Source of the DNA: Pseudomonadota bacterium
GTDB taxonomy: Bacteria; Myxococcota; Bradymonadia; UBA4248
Length of the DNA: 23,499 nucleotides
Direction of reading: 5' to 3'
Assembly: GCA_017629415.1 (NCBI GenBank)
Contig: JAGBXG010000310.1
Span: 1-23,499 of the forward strand
Part shown: one piece after another, positions 1 through 8,180 of the stretch
How positions within the stretch are numbered: position 1 is the first letter of the stretch
How the letters are laid out: each line of letters opens with the position of its first letter
Made by a program: the position numbers and the translations under genes
Notes under the pieces: generated by a model
Databases searched by the model: none
What the model was told of the DNA's origin: nothing
Seen by the model: only the letters and a program-made list of their open reading frames with translations

Positions 1-60
1 AAGTTAGCCGCCATGGACTTCGATTATCTCTTAAACCTAGTAGGCATCAAGGAAAACTAG
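1..60 (+). CDS. 3' end of an unidentified gene (partial)
   Basis: Frame 1 is open from the window edge to a TAG at 58-60 and encodes the tail KLAAMDFDYLLNLVGIKEN. The composition is that of an ordinary hydrophobic/acidic C-terminus, and the next 200 bp hold only repeat-like sequence, so this is probably the end of a plus-strand gene convergent with deoC. Nineteen residues are too few to name a family. It could also be chance, since a 20-codon open stretch is not significant by itself. Confidence 0.4.
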   Translation, partial: KLAAMDFDYLLNLVGIKEN

Positions 61-140
61 AATGCGACAGCCCTGGCCCCCCACCCCATAACAGAGAGGG
101 AGAATTATTTTAACACCATCAATAAATACCCAGCTAACCC

Positions 141-272
141 TCGAAAACCGCCCATGATTGCGGAATTCCAAAGGGGCTTAGCCCCTTTGGTGGGGTCCGG
201 GGCAAAGCCCCGGCAAGGGGTGGAGCAAAGCCCCACATGAACTTTGCGTACGCCGTGGGTTTGCCCCCACAC
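141..272. repeat. Family A intergenic hairpin repeat, copy 1
   Basis: This lies in the 218-bp gap between the convergent partial gene and deoC. After a leader containing AAAACCGCCCATGATTGCGG come two perfect hairpins: CCAAAGGGGC-TTA-GCCCCTTTGG at 168-190 and CCGGGGC-AAA-GCCCCGG at 197-213. A weaker GTGGG/CCCAC stem follows at 255-270. The leader and first stem recur near 8990 and 21110. In this convergent setting the hairpins could terminate transcription from either side, but no clean T-run follows them. The remaining 61-140 region shows nothing recognisable. Confidence 0.75.
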
Positions 273-278
273 AAAATA

Positions 279-1043
279 TTAATAATCCGAATTCGATTTG
301 CCGCCTTCAACGATGTCAACGCTTGCGGAAACGCCAAGTCTCGAAGCACCGGCTTTGACCATGGCAATTGCTGTTTCCGTATCACGGATACCGCCGGAAG
401 CTTTAACACCGATTTCCGTACCAACGACGCGACGCATCAAAGCCACGTCTTCAACAGTAGCACCGCCCTTTGAGAAACCCGTGCTCGTCTTCACAAAGTG
501 GGCACCGGCAGCCTTGGAAAGCGCGCATGCAATGACTTTTTCTTCATCTGTCAGCAGGCATGTTTCAATAATCACCTTGACTAAAACACCGTCCAATGCC
601 TGAACAACTTTGCGAATATCATATTCAACAAGAGCATAATCCTTGCTCTTCAAAGCACCCACATTGATAACCATGTCGACTTCAACGGCACCGCAACGAA
701 CAGCTTCCTGACTTTCAAAAACTTTGGAAGCTGTCGTACCAGCACCAAGAGGGAAACCCACAACAGCACAAACATTCACGCCACTGTCTTTGAGCAATTC
801 ACTCGCGAGGTGAACCATCGTCGTGTTCACGCAGACACTGGCAAAATGATGCTTGCGAGCTTCGGCGCAAAGCTTTTCGATCTGAGCGCGATCGCCGTCC
901 GGCTTCAAATAAGTATGATCGATGATCTTCGCAAGGTCTTTGGCTTCAACAGTATCAACATTCTCAAGACCCACCGTGTTGGGATGGGCAATTTTGAAAA
1001 CATCCAAACCATTGGAACAATGACATTTGTGACAGCAGCTCAT
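279..1043 (-). CDS. deoC: Deoxyribose-phosphate aldolase
   Basis: This cytosolic enzyme reversibly cleaves 2-deoxyribose-5-phosphate to glyceraldehyde-3-phosphate and acetaldehyde, in deoxynucleoside catabolism. The 254-residue product carries the class I aldolase signatures. The Schiff-base lysine lies in FVKTSTGF (K185), the second active-site lysine in VKASGGIR (K214) and the acidic partner in [11 protein letters not shown] (D123). The TIM-barrel core starts near residue 32, preceded by an unusual leader with clustered cysteines ([11 protein letters not shown]). The start is supported by AAGGAG five bases upstream of the ATG. It lies 16 bp after the upstream lipoprotein gene, so it is probably the last gene of an operon with the outer-membrane protein. 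That partnership has no obvious metabolic logic. Confidence 0.96.
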   Translation of the reverse strand: MSCCHKCHCSNGLDVFKIAHPNTVGLENVDTVEAKDLAKIIDHTYLKPDGDRAQIEKLCAEARKHHFASVCVNTTMVHLASELLKDSGVNVCAVVGFPLGAGTTASKVFESQEAVRCGAVEVDMVINVGALKSKDYALVEYDIRKVVQALDGVLVKVIIETCLLTDEEKVIACALSKAAGAHFVKTSTGFSKGGATVEDVALMRRVVGTEIGVKASGGIRDTETAIAMVKAGASRLGVSASVDIVEGGKSNSDY

Positions 1044-1059
1044 GGGTTCTCCTTATGAA

Positions 1060-1968
1060 TTAAAGTCTGCGTTGAATAATGAAGGCAACAGCTTTAAGCT
1101 GTTCCAAATTGCAGATATCACTGGAACATGAAAGCAAAACAGCAGCCCGTTTGCTTTTCTCAAAGAATCCGAGTTCATGAATGTCGTGATGACTGGCTGT
1201 AAAAGCATCTGTCGCAACCGATTTAATCTTTTTACCGCCAAACGACTGATGATAAAGATCATTAAAACGTTTAGATGCCGCACTTTCATTGCTAGGCTTC
1301 CACACCTGAATCGAAAATCCAAGCTGTTTTTCGTTATCTGTTGCCAAACGCATGGCATTATAACGCGCATCCGGATTTTGACCAAGCAACCAAGCATCAG
1401 AAAGTGCCCCAGAATACCCTGTCTGCTCGCGAAACTCACGGATATTAATCAGCTTCTCAATGCTTAATGCATCTTTCGGCTTCGGCGTACGTGCAGGCAG
1501 TACCTCTTTCTTGGCAACCTCTTCCTCAGCTTCATCGCTAAAATCCAGCTCTGCTACGGTTTCAGTTTCTGCCTTCTTGGCTTCTGCCGATGCCTCAGCT
1601 TCTTGAGCTTCATGACCTCGGGCAGCTTTGTCCGCCTTTTCTTTGGCCTGTTTCTCTTCAAATTCTAGTTCAGCCGCAGGCTTGCCGCGCTTCGGTTTGC
1701 CATTCTCATCAAACCGGGCTTCTTCATTCCGGCGATAAGCTTCTTTCTCAGAAACACTATCGTCACCTTTGTCGGCCTTCTTAGAACGACGAGGGCTGCT
1801 TTTTTTAGCAACAGTATCCCCCTTGCCTTTGCCTGCATCTTCATCTGCTGCGGCTTCCCCTAAATCAACAGTTTTAGAACTCGCCGCTTCTTCCTTCTTA
1901 GATTTGGAACAAGCAGACAGCACAAGCATCAGCATGCAAAGCACTATCAGAATATGTCTTTTCATCAT
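1060..1968 (-). CDS. Lipoprotein with charged repeat-rich linker
   Basis: A 302-residue predicted lipoprotein. The signal peptide ends in a lipobox LSAC with C20 as the lipidated residue. Residues 22-160 are very rich in Lys, Glu and Ala (a KKEEAAS tract, EKQAKEKADK, AEASAEAKKAET) and look like an extended or coiled-coil linker. Residues 170-302 form a folded-looking C-terminal domain containing GYSGALSDAWLLGQNP and a pair of close cysteines (SCSSDIC) that could form a disulfide. I do not recognise the family. The start codon lies two bases after the stop of the outer-membrane protein gene, without a visible ribosome-binding site. Translational coupling and a shared envelope role are therefore likely. 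There are two consecutive ATGs; the first is used here. Confidence 0.85.
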   Translation of the reverse strand: MMKRHILIVLCMLMLVLSACSKSKKEEAASSKTVDLGEAAADEDAGKGKGDTVAKKSSPRRSKKADKGDDSVSEKEAYRRNEEARFDENGKPKRGKPAAELEFEEKQAKEKADKAARGHEAQEAEASAEAKKAETETVAELDFSDEAEEEVAKKEVLPARTPKPKDALSIEKLINIREFREQTGYSGALSDAWLLGQNPDARYNAMRLATDNEKQLGFSIQVWKPSNESAASKRFNDLYHQSFGGKKIKSVATDAFTASHHDIHELGFFEKSKRAAVLLSCSSDICNLEQLKAVAFIIQRRL

Positions 1969-1970
1969 CG

Positions 1971-3989
1971 TTAAAACATAAAATAGAGGTTGGCGAGAAC
2001 GTTCCAGGCAATCTCAGGATCATAAGTGTCTGATGTGGAATCGCTGTAAACGTTTTGAGAAGGCAAAATGGGATAATCAGATTTGGCCTGATTCTGCCAG
2101 GCATCGCCAGGCACAAAAAGACCGGCTCCAATTTCAAATCTGAAACGATCAGATTCATCATAAAATAGCTTCAGGTTGCCTTCAAAACCATACCAGAAAT
2201 GATTCCCCGGTGTCGCCTCTTTCACAAGTGGACCAGCCGTCGTCAAATCTAATCTGGCACCCAAAGATGTCGTCAACTGGGGCATCTGAATCGGGAACTT
2301 GTATTCCGCATTCAAATTCAAATACCATGCATTATTAATGCCGCCCATGAGCTCTTTAAACATAATCTGATCCACGGTGTAATTGGGATCAAAACGCAAA
2401 ATAGAACCCATCGGCACAATGTCGAGTGATTCGATCATCGTGTGACCGCTGTAAACCATGTTGTCAGCCCATGCGGCACCAAACTTCGCACCGGCAATCA
2501 AGTCTTTCCACCAGATCTCAGCTTCAAGAGCACCACCCACTTGAATAATGTCGCGCTCTTTACCTTCGCTGCCAGTATCCAGACTCACACTGCCAAATGC
2601 ACCCACAAGTTCGGCTTCAAGACGTAATGTCATGTCATGGGGCAATGGCACATAAAAACGTCCCCAAAGATCAACGATATAAGCTTCGGCATCTTTCTCA
2701 TACAAATCGTATGTCGCCGATGCCCCAGAACCCGAAGTGATCGCATCCATTTCAGGGGCCATTGTCTGCTTACGGTACGAGAACAAAACACCCCAGTCTG
2801 CCGTCCATGTCCGTGCCTCAAAAATGTCGCGATATCTTTCATCAATTTCCTGTTGTGATATCGGACGATCAAAGACGGACAACGTAAACTGAATCACATC
2901 ATCATTATCGCTCAAGTCAAACGCCTGACCGATGGAATCTTGCTGAAGATTGTAACTGGCCAACCCGGAATTGACAAAATCCCAAGAGAAATCCAAGTAC
3001 AATAAGTCTGCAAAAGGATCACGAATACGCCATTCCACGCGGTCTACAGCATCCGACGAATCACAATCCAGGCATTTCCATGCATGGCCTTCCATGATCT
3101 GAGTCTCACGGTTATAAACACCGCCATCATTATAAACAAGCCCCATGCCCCAATGTGCCGGCACACGACCCGCGCGGAATGTACCGATAATCGTATCAGC
3201 TTCGCCGTACAACGCCTTCACAGAAATCGCATTGCGCCCAATCGTCTCGGCGTTGACCGGTTCTGCACCATTAAAGGTGAAAAAAGCATCGGAACCCCAG
3301 TTCGTGCGCAGACCATTCGGTGTTGTACCCAAAACAAGATTATCCAAAATATCAAATGAACCGGCAACGCGTACCGTCTCAGAAATATGGAATGTCGGCG
3401 CATATCGGAAACGCATATTGGCGCCCAAAACTGCCTCAGATTCCGACATTTCAATGTTTTCCTGCTGCGAAGAACCGCGCTGCGAATCATCCAGAACAGC
3501 AGGAACAGGAGAGGTGCCGCGCGTGTTCAAGTCATAATTGCCAAAAGCCGAAAGACGCGTGCGGAAATAACCGTGATGCTCAAAACGCGGCATGCGCTCT
3601 GAGGTTTTGGACGCTGCCGGAATAAATTTCGGTTTAATACTTTCGGATTCAACAACTGCCTTAACCGGTGCGGCTTTCGGCGCACCTTCCGCATCTACGG
3701 GATAACTGTTGGCCAAACCGCGCATGGCATTTTTACGCGCTTCGCGGGAATTGGCACCGGAAGCCAGCGTATCCGGAAGACTTTCAGCAGGCGTTTCGGC
3801 AGCCGCAGGCGTTTCAGACGCAGCCGCAGGCGTTTCAGCAGCCGCAGCCGCAGGCGTTTCAGCAGCCGCAGGCGTGTCAGCAGTAGCCGCAGGCGTGTCA
3901 GCAGCAGGTGTTTGTGCAGATGCGCTCAAAGGAGCCACAAAAGCTGACGCAGCAATCATAAAAGCCAGCTTTTTAAAGGTTATTTGCAT
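1971..3989 (-). CDS. Outer-membrane protein, TIGR04551-like
   Basis: A 672-residue exported protein. A Sec signal peptide (about residues 1-26, cut after ASAQ) leads into a low-complexity Ala-Thr-Pro-Glu linker of ETPAAA units (about 27-70). The rest alternates aromatic and polar residues as in an outer-membrane beta-barrel. Passages such as GANMRFRYAPTFHISE, FDILDNLVLGTTPNGLR, RAGRVPAHWGMGLVYNDGG and KCLDCDSSDAVDRVEW match my recollection of family TIGR04551, a large deltaproteobacterial outer-membrane family of unknown function. I assign the family from memory of these motifs, not from a search. The protein ends in an aromatic residue (LYFMF), as is common for barrel assembly signals. It is the first gene of the operon with the lipoprotein and deoC. 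Confidence 0.8.
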   Translation of the reverse strand: MQITFKKLAFMIAASAFVAPLSASAQTPAADTPAATADTPAAAETPAAAAAETPAAASETPAAAETPAESLPDTLASGANSREARKNAMRGLANSYPVDAEGAPKAAPVKAVVESESIKPKFIPAASKTSERMPRFEHHGYFRTRLSAFGNYDLNTRGTSPVPAVLDDSQRGSSQQENIEMSESEAVLGANMRFRYAPTFHISETVRVAGSFDILDNLVLGTTPNGLRTNWGSDAFFTFNGAEPVNAETIGRNAISVKALYGEADTIIGTFRAGRVPAHWGMGLVYNDGGVYNRETQIMEGHAWKCLDCDSSDAVDRVEWRIRDPFADLLYLDFSWDFVNSGLASYNLQQDSIGQAFDLSDNDDVIQFTLSVFDRPISQQEIDERYRDIFEARTWTADWGVLFSYRKQTMAPEMDAITSGSGASATYDLYEKDAEAYIVDLWGRFYVPLPHDMTLRLEAELVGAFGSVSLDTGSEGKERDIIQVGGALEAEIWWKDLIAGAKFGAAWADNMVYSGHTMIESLDIVPMGSILRFDPNYTVDQIMFKELMGGINNAWYLNLNAEYKFPIQMPQLTTSLGARLDLTTAGPLVKEATPGNHFWYGFEGNLKLFYDESDRFRFEIGAGLFVPGDAWQNQAKSDYPILPSQNVYSDSTSDTYDPEIAWNVLANLYFMF
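3780..3911 (-). repeat. In-gene tandem repeat encoding ETPAAA units
   Basis: Short direct repeats of GCAGCCGCAGGCGTTTCAG (plus-strand reading), in units of about 18-30 bp, lie inside the 5' part of the outer-membrane protein gene. They encode the Pro-Ala-Glu-Thr linker after the signal peptide. Such repeats expand and contract by slippage or recombination, so linker length probably varies between strains. Confidence 0.75.
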
Positions 3990-4021
3990 ACGTTTCTCGT
4001 TTGTTCGGCTATCAAACCGGC

Positions 4022-4062
4022 TCAGAAAACCGGAAAATATGTGGAATGATTGGGATTACGGA
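4022..4062 (-). promoter_or_regulatory. Weak candidate sigma-70 promoter for the outer-membrane protein operon
   Basis: Read on the minus strand, TTGTCC is followed after about 17 bp by ACATAT (CATATT one base further), about 40 bp upstream of the outer-membrane protein start. The match to consensus is modest and rests on spacing alone. The other 5' candidate boxes in this AT-rich stretch are no better. Confidence 0.25.
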
Positions 4063-4200
4063 CAAAATAACATGCCCAAAAATTGACCTTCTATACCCCC
4101 TGTATTATTTAAGCGCAACGTTTTGAGCTTAAAATCAGCTCAAATTTGAGGAAAATGGGATGATATATCAGCCCTATCGCACAAGACAGCATAAAATGAC

Positions 4201-4370
4201 GCGTATTTGCGCGCTGGCTATGCCGGCAAAGCCGGCATACACCATGCGCTGCGCGGTCTATGCTGCGCCGTTTTGACAAACGGCTTCGCATACGCCGCGC
4301 AAATAGCGACATCGGGGGTAGGCGCGTATGCCGAAGGCATAGCGCCGCAGGGGGCCTTGCCCCCTCAAAA
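4201..4370. repeat. Family B modular hairpin repeat, copy 1
   Basis: This fills much of the 456-bp gap (3990-4445) between the divergent outer-membrane protein and truB genes. It contains four perfect hairpins in a row: TATGCCGGC-AAA-GCCGGCATA (4219-4239), GCCGTTT-TGAC-AAACGGC (4267-4284), TATGCC-GAA-GGCATA (4327-4341) and GGGGGC-CTT-GCCCCC (4350-4364). The core ATCGGGGGTAGGCGCGTAT and the trailing AGCGCCG plus GC-stem are shared with copies near 10.35 and 17.5 kb. The flanks of the gap (3990-4200, 4371-4445) are AT-rich and must hold the promoters of both genes. Confidence 0.8.
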
Positions 4371-4445
4371 TCCCATCAATGAATCAAAAAAACATTTTCT
4401 GCGGCTGATATATTCCACACCGAAACAAGCAGACATCTGACAGAT

Positions 4446-5366
4446 ATGCATGGATTTTTACTGATTGATAAACCGACAGGCATCTCATCTTTTGGTGCGC
4501 TGAAACAACTTAACCGACAGTTTCAAATTCAACGAACAGCCGGAAAATTAGGCCATGGCGGCACACTTGATCCCAATGCATCAGGCCTGCTGGTGGCAGC
4601 TATCGGCAAAGCAACACGGCTGCTCCGGTTCTTTTTGGGCAGCGATAAACGTTATCTGGCATCCGTCAGGTTCGGTATGCAAACCACCACAGACGACACC
4701 GAAGGCGAAATGCTGGCAGAAGCCACCTTCGCACATATCGATGCCAACCGCATCCATCAGGCACTCGAAACATTCCGAGGGACGATCTCACAGGTTCCCC
4801 CCGATTTTTCGGCTCTCCATGTGGACGGCAAACGCGCATACCAGCTCGCAAGACATGGCGAAAGGCCGGAACTTGCCCCCCGTGAAGTCACAATTCATGA
4901 CATCCAGATGACAAAGTGTCAGCTGCCGGAAGGCTCGGATTTGGAACTCGATATCGCCTGCTCCGGTGGCACATATATCCGTTCTATCGCGCGAGATCTT
5001 GGAATTGCACTCGAATCACGCGCACACCTGGCTGCATTGCGTCGAACTGAAGCGTGCCATTTTAATATCACTCAAGCACACCCCCTGGCTTTCCTCCTCG
5101 AACAGGAACGGCTGGATCCGTTTATCCATTCCTGCGACAAAGCCATGGCATACCTCGAAGCCGTCCGACTCAACAAAGCTGGCATCACCCAATTGCTGCA
5201 CGGTCAACCCGTCAACCTGCATCTCTCTAAAGACGGCATCTACCGCATCATCTGCTCAGACCATGAACAAATGGCTGCCGTCGTGGAACGCAAAAATGGC
5301 AAAAATGATATCGTGCGCCTTTATACCGCCGAAGAATTTCAAAATGTGACGGAGTGCCGGACATGA
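4446..5366 (+). CDS. truB: tRNA pseudouridine(55) synthase
   Basis: Converts U55 in the T-loop of elongator tRNAs to pseudouridine. The 306-residue protein opens with GFLLIDKPTGISS, the family N-terminus. It carries the catalytic aspartate in GHGGTLDPNASGLL (D42), then RYLASVRFG, the TDDTEG segment and VPPDFSALHVDGKRAYQLAR. The CSGGTYIRSIARDLG motif lies near residues 175-190. The length is normal for the family, and residues after about 235 form the C-terminal region. The ATG at 4446 has no clear ribosome-binding site; a second ATG four bases on is out of frame. The stop overlaps the start of the kinase gene as ATGA, so the two are translationally coupled. Confidence 0.97.
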   Translation: MHGFLLIDKPTGISSFGALKQLNRQFQIQRTAGKLGHGGTLDPNASGLLVAAIGKATRLLRFFLGSDKRYLASVRFGMQTTTDDTEGEMLAEATFAHIDANRIHQALETFRGTISQVPPDFSALHVDGKRAYQLARHGERPELAPREVTIHDIQMTKCQLPEGSDLELDIACSGGTYIRSIARDLGIALESRAHLAALRRTEACHFNITQAHPLAFLLEQERLDPFIHSCDKAMAYLEAVRLNKAGITQLLHGQPVNLHLSKDGIYRIICSDHEQMAAVVERKNGKNDIVRLYTAEEFQNVTECRT

Positions 5367-6721
5367 AACTGGGCGCCTATACCCTGATCAAACAAATCGC
5401 CGAAGGCGGCGTCGCCGATATTTATTTGGCTAAAGCTAGAACTGCAGCCAAAGCCGATAAATATCTCATCTGTAAATGCATCAAAAAAAGTCTCTCAGAA
5501 GATACCGATTTTTTAAAATCAATCTTAAATGAAGTCCATTGCACCATCAAACTGCGACACCCCAATATCGTCGAAGTCTTCGATCTGCTCGCTTGTGACG
5601 GCCATTCCTTTTTAACCATGGAATATCTGGATGCACAGGATTTCCATAAACTCCTGAAACATAATGGCGAAGCCGGCGAAACCATGCCCTTGGATATGGC
5701 CATTTATGCCATCGGACAAGCAGCCCTCGGCCTCCATGCCGCACACGAACTGACGGATTCAAACGGAAGACCTGTCCACCTCGTACACCGTGATGTCAGC
5801 CCCGAAAATATCCTCTTCGGAAGCAATGGCGAGATCAAACTCGCGGATTTCGGCATCGCAAAAACTGCCAATATGGCCGATCAAACACCCCAAGACATCA
5901 TCAAGGGCAAATTCAACTACATGAGCCCAGAACATGCCTGGGGAGACAAACTCGACAGAAGATCCGATCTGTTCAGTCTGGCCATCATCATGTACGAAGC
6001 CATCCTAAACCGAAGTTTCTATCCTACGGAATCTGTCGAAGAAACCGTAAGCTGCGCCAGAATGGCCATGTTCGAGCCGCCGCATAATATCCAGCCAGAC
6101 TTCCCCGCCGATCTGGAAAAAATTCTACTCAAAGCCCTCGATTTGGACAAAAAACTGCGATACCCCACCGCCCTCGAATTCAAAATGGCTCTGGACGATT
6201 GCGCCGCTGCACATGGCTGGAAAATCACTCGCGAATCATGGATCGAATATCTCAAAACTCGCGTGGCTTTCCCCAGCCAAAAATTACCCCTGATGCATGC
6301 CGGCGAAATGCCACCCGATCCCAACAGCATCCTGAAACCTGAAACCACCGAAAGACCTGCCGACACCTCAGATATCGAAATCACCGGACAAGTGTCCGCC
6401 GATCACATGGCTGAAATCGTCAATCAAGCTGCCGCCATGCGCTCAAGTGTCATGCAGCCCGTCCCCCAAGTCCCCCTCAGCTCGTTGCCCTCTGAAACAC
6501 CGGAAATCTCACATCACTGCCTCACACCTGTGGCACAGCCCAAAGTCAATGACTCCCTCGTGGCCAAAAACAACGATAACGCCATCCATCCCACAGAAAA
6601 CGCAGAGAATCCCCCCCAAAATGACAATCAACCACACCCTAAATCATGCCCGCTGCTCCATATCATTATCGCCATCATCCTGATTTTGATCGCCATGATC
6701 ACCTACTTCATGATCCGATAA
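5363..6721 (+). CDS. Ser/Thr protein kinase, C-terminal membrane anchor
   Basis: A 452-residue Hanks-type kinase. The glycine loop (AEGGVADIYLA, about 13-23), the VAIK-type lysine (K38), the helix-C glutamate (E57), HRDVSPEN (142-149), DFG (162-164) and the MSPE segment (187-190) are all present, so it should be active. The domain ends near residue 285. A Pro/Ser/Asn-rich linker follows, then one hydrophobic helix at the extreme C-terminus (about 433-450) with three residues beyond it. The kinase therefore faces the cytoplasm as a tail-anchored protein with no periplasmic sensor. The ATG at 5363 is preferred over a GTG at 5354 because it overlaps the truB stop as ATGA and has GGAG eight bases upstream. 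HRDVSPEN is common in myxobacterial kinases. The substrate is unknown. Confidence 0.94.
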   Translation: MKLGAYTLIKQIAEGGVADIYLAKARTAAKADKYLICKCIKKSLSEDTDFLKSILNEVHCTIKLRHPNIVEVFDLLACDGHSFLTMEYLDAQDFHKLLKHNGEAGETMPLDMAIYAIGQAALGLHAAHELTDSNGRPVHLVHRDVSPENILFGSNGEIKLADFGIAKTANMADQTPQDIIKGKFNYMSPEHAWGDKLDRRSDLFSLAIIMYEAILNRSFYPTESVEETVSCARMAMFEPPHNIQPDFPADLEKILLKALDLDKKLRYPTALEFKMALDDCAAAHGWKITRESWIEYLKTRVAFPSQKLPLMHAGEMPPDPNSILKPETTERPADTSDIEITGQVSADHMAEIVNQAAAMRSSVMQPVPQVPLSSLPSETPEISHHCLTPVAQPKVNDSLVAKNNDNAIHPTENAENPPQNDNQPHPKSCPLLHIIIAIILILIAMITYFMIR

Positions 6722-6752
6722 GCCATATAAAGAGATATGTAGGTCTGTGTGG

Positions 6753-6781
6753 TTGAAAATTTCTGTGTTTCGGATTAAATA
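6753..6781 (+). promoter_or_regulatory. Candidate sigma-70 promoter for the phosphofructokinase operon
   Basis: TTGAAA (6753-6758) is separated by 17 bp from TAAATA (6776-6781), about 60 bp before the phosphofructokinase start. It lies in a 121-bp AT-rich gap after the kinase gene. Spacing and hexamers are plausible but not strong. A GAGGAG ribosome-binding site precedes the ATG at 6843. Confidence 0.4.
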
Positions 6782-6842
6782 ATAAAAATGTACCGAATGT
6801 TTTATCGGTATATGACCCGAATCGATTGAGGAGAAAAGCCAG

Positions 6843-8180
6843 ATGGCAACACCTGATATTATTGATTTTAGCATTGAGAACCTTGGCATTCCCAAGATCC
6901 CATCCCCGCTTCACCTTTCCACACGCCTCAATGACATGGTCGCCAACTATGTCAGCGATGATGAATATCTCATTTACAACATCGATCAAAAACTCGCGAA
7001 CCAAGCCCTCGACGCACGTTTCCTGCGCCGCCACCTCATGGAAAAAGCAGGTCCGCGCGCAAAACTCTACTTCGATCCCAAAAAAGTCTGCGCCGGAATC
7101 GTGACATGCGGCGGACTCTGCCCAGGACTCAACGATGTCATCCGGTCTTTAGTCATGACCCTTTGGTATCAATACGGCGTGCGCAACATCCTCGGCATTC
7201 CCTACGGTTACTGCGGCTTTTTGCCCGAATATGGCTACGAACCACGCCGACTCGAACCCTCCAATGTCTCATTTATTCATCAGCATGGCGGTACGATCTT
7301 AGGCTCTTCACGCGGCGGTGCAAGAACCGAAGAAATCATGGACACCATCGAACAGCTCAACCTCAATATCCTCTTCACCATCGGTGGTGACGGCACACAA
7401 AAAGGCGCACTCGCGTTGCACGAAGAAGCCAAAAAACGCGGACGTAAACTCGCCGTCGTCGGCATCCCTAAAACAATCGATAACGATTTGAGCTTTGTTC
7501 AGCGTTCATTCGGCTTTGAAACCGCTGTCTCTAAAGCCGTCGAAGCCGTCAGCGCCGCACATACCGAAGCCGAAAGCGCCATCAACGGACTTGGACTCGT
7601 GAAAGTCATGGGCCGTGAATCCGGATTCATCGCCACACATACCGCTCTCGCTTCCAATGAAGTCAATTATGTCCTCATCCCCGAAGTCCCCTTTGATCTC
7701 GAAGGCCCCAACGGACTCTGGGAAAGCGTCAAAGCACGCATGGAACGACGTCATCACGCCGTCGTCCTCGTCGCCGAAGGCGCCGGACAAAACCTCCTCA
7801 AAGCCTCCGATGCCACCGACGCCTCCGGAAATAAAATTTTGTCCGATATCGGCGTCTTCTTAAAAACAAAATTCAAAGAACTCGCCAAACGCGACGGCAT
7901 CGACCTCAACCTGAAATATATCGACCCAAGCTACATCATCCGAGGCAGCGAAGCCAATCCAAACGACTCCATTTATTGCTCACGCCTGGGCGCTCACGCC
8001 GTCCACGCCGCCATGAGCGGACGCTCCGGACTCATCATCTCCATGATGCACGATCGATATGTACACGTCCCCACAAGACTCGCCGTCGGCACCAGAAATC
8101 TCGTCGACCCCGAAAGCGACCTCTGGCGCGATGTCATCATCCAAACAGGTCAACCCCCACTCATGGTCAACCATGAATAA
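6843..8180 (+). CDS. 6-phosphofructokinase (probably ATP-dependent, long-type)
   Basis: Phosphorylates fructose-6-phosphate to the 1,6-bisphosphate in glycolysis. The 445-residue protein has an N-terminal extension of about 80 residues before the core, which begins GIVTCGGLCPGLN. It carries GSSRGG, the nucleotide loop GGDGT (181-185), the catalytic PKTIDNDL (209-216, D213) and MGRESGFIA. Gly at 184 with Lys at 210 is the mixed signature known from ATP-dependent trypanosomatid and plant enzymes. PPi enzymes have GGDD plus the lysine, and E. coli-type enzymes have GGDG plus Gly. ATP use is therefore inferred, and PPi use is not excluded. GAGGAG lies just upstream of the start. The stop overlaps the start of the MazG-like gene. 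Confidence 0.95.
   Translation: MATPDIIDFSIENLGIPKIPSPLHLSTRLNDMVANYVSDDEYLIYNIDQKLANQALDARFLRRHLMEKAGPRAKLYFDPKKVCAGIVTCGGLCPGLNDVIRSLVMTLWYQYGVRNILGIPYGYCGFLPEYGYEPRRLEPSNVSFIHQHGGTILGSSRGGARTEEIMDTIEQLNLNILFTIGGDGTQKGALALHEEAKKRGRKLAVVGIPKTIDNDLSFVQRSFGFETAVSKAVEAVSAAHTEAESAINGLGLVKVMGRESGFIATHTALASNEVNYVLIPEVPFDLEGPNGLWESVKARMERRHHAVVLVAEGAGQNLLKASDATDASGNKILSDIGVFLKTKFKELAKRDGIDLNLKYIDPSYIIRGSEANPNDSIYCSRLGAHAVHAAMSGRSGLIISMMHDRYVHVPTRLAVGTRNLVDPESDLWRDVIIQTGQPPLMVNHE

Noticed and set aside
134..424. A 96-codon minus-strand frame at the left end
   Set aside because: It overlaps the deoC end in another frame and family A repeat, and no motif is seen.
1971..3989. Outer-membrane protein as an alginate-export-type or porin family member
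   Set aside because: The CLDCDSSDAVDRV and LDNLVLGTTP segments fit the TIGR04551 family better. No porin signature was seen.
4207..4440. A 77-codon plus-strand frame before truB
   Set aside because: It is made of the hairpin repeat, with low-complexity translation and no start signal.
8059..8172. Upstream extension of the MazG-like gene
   Set aside because: It overlaps the conserved end of the phosphofructokinase in another frame and has Ser/Pro-rich sequence unlike MazG. The ATG at 8173 begins at the conserved domain.
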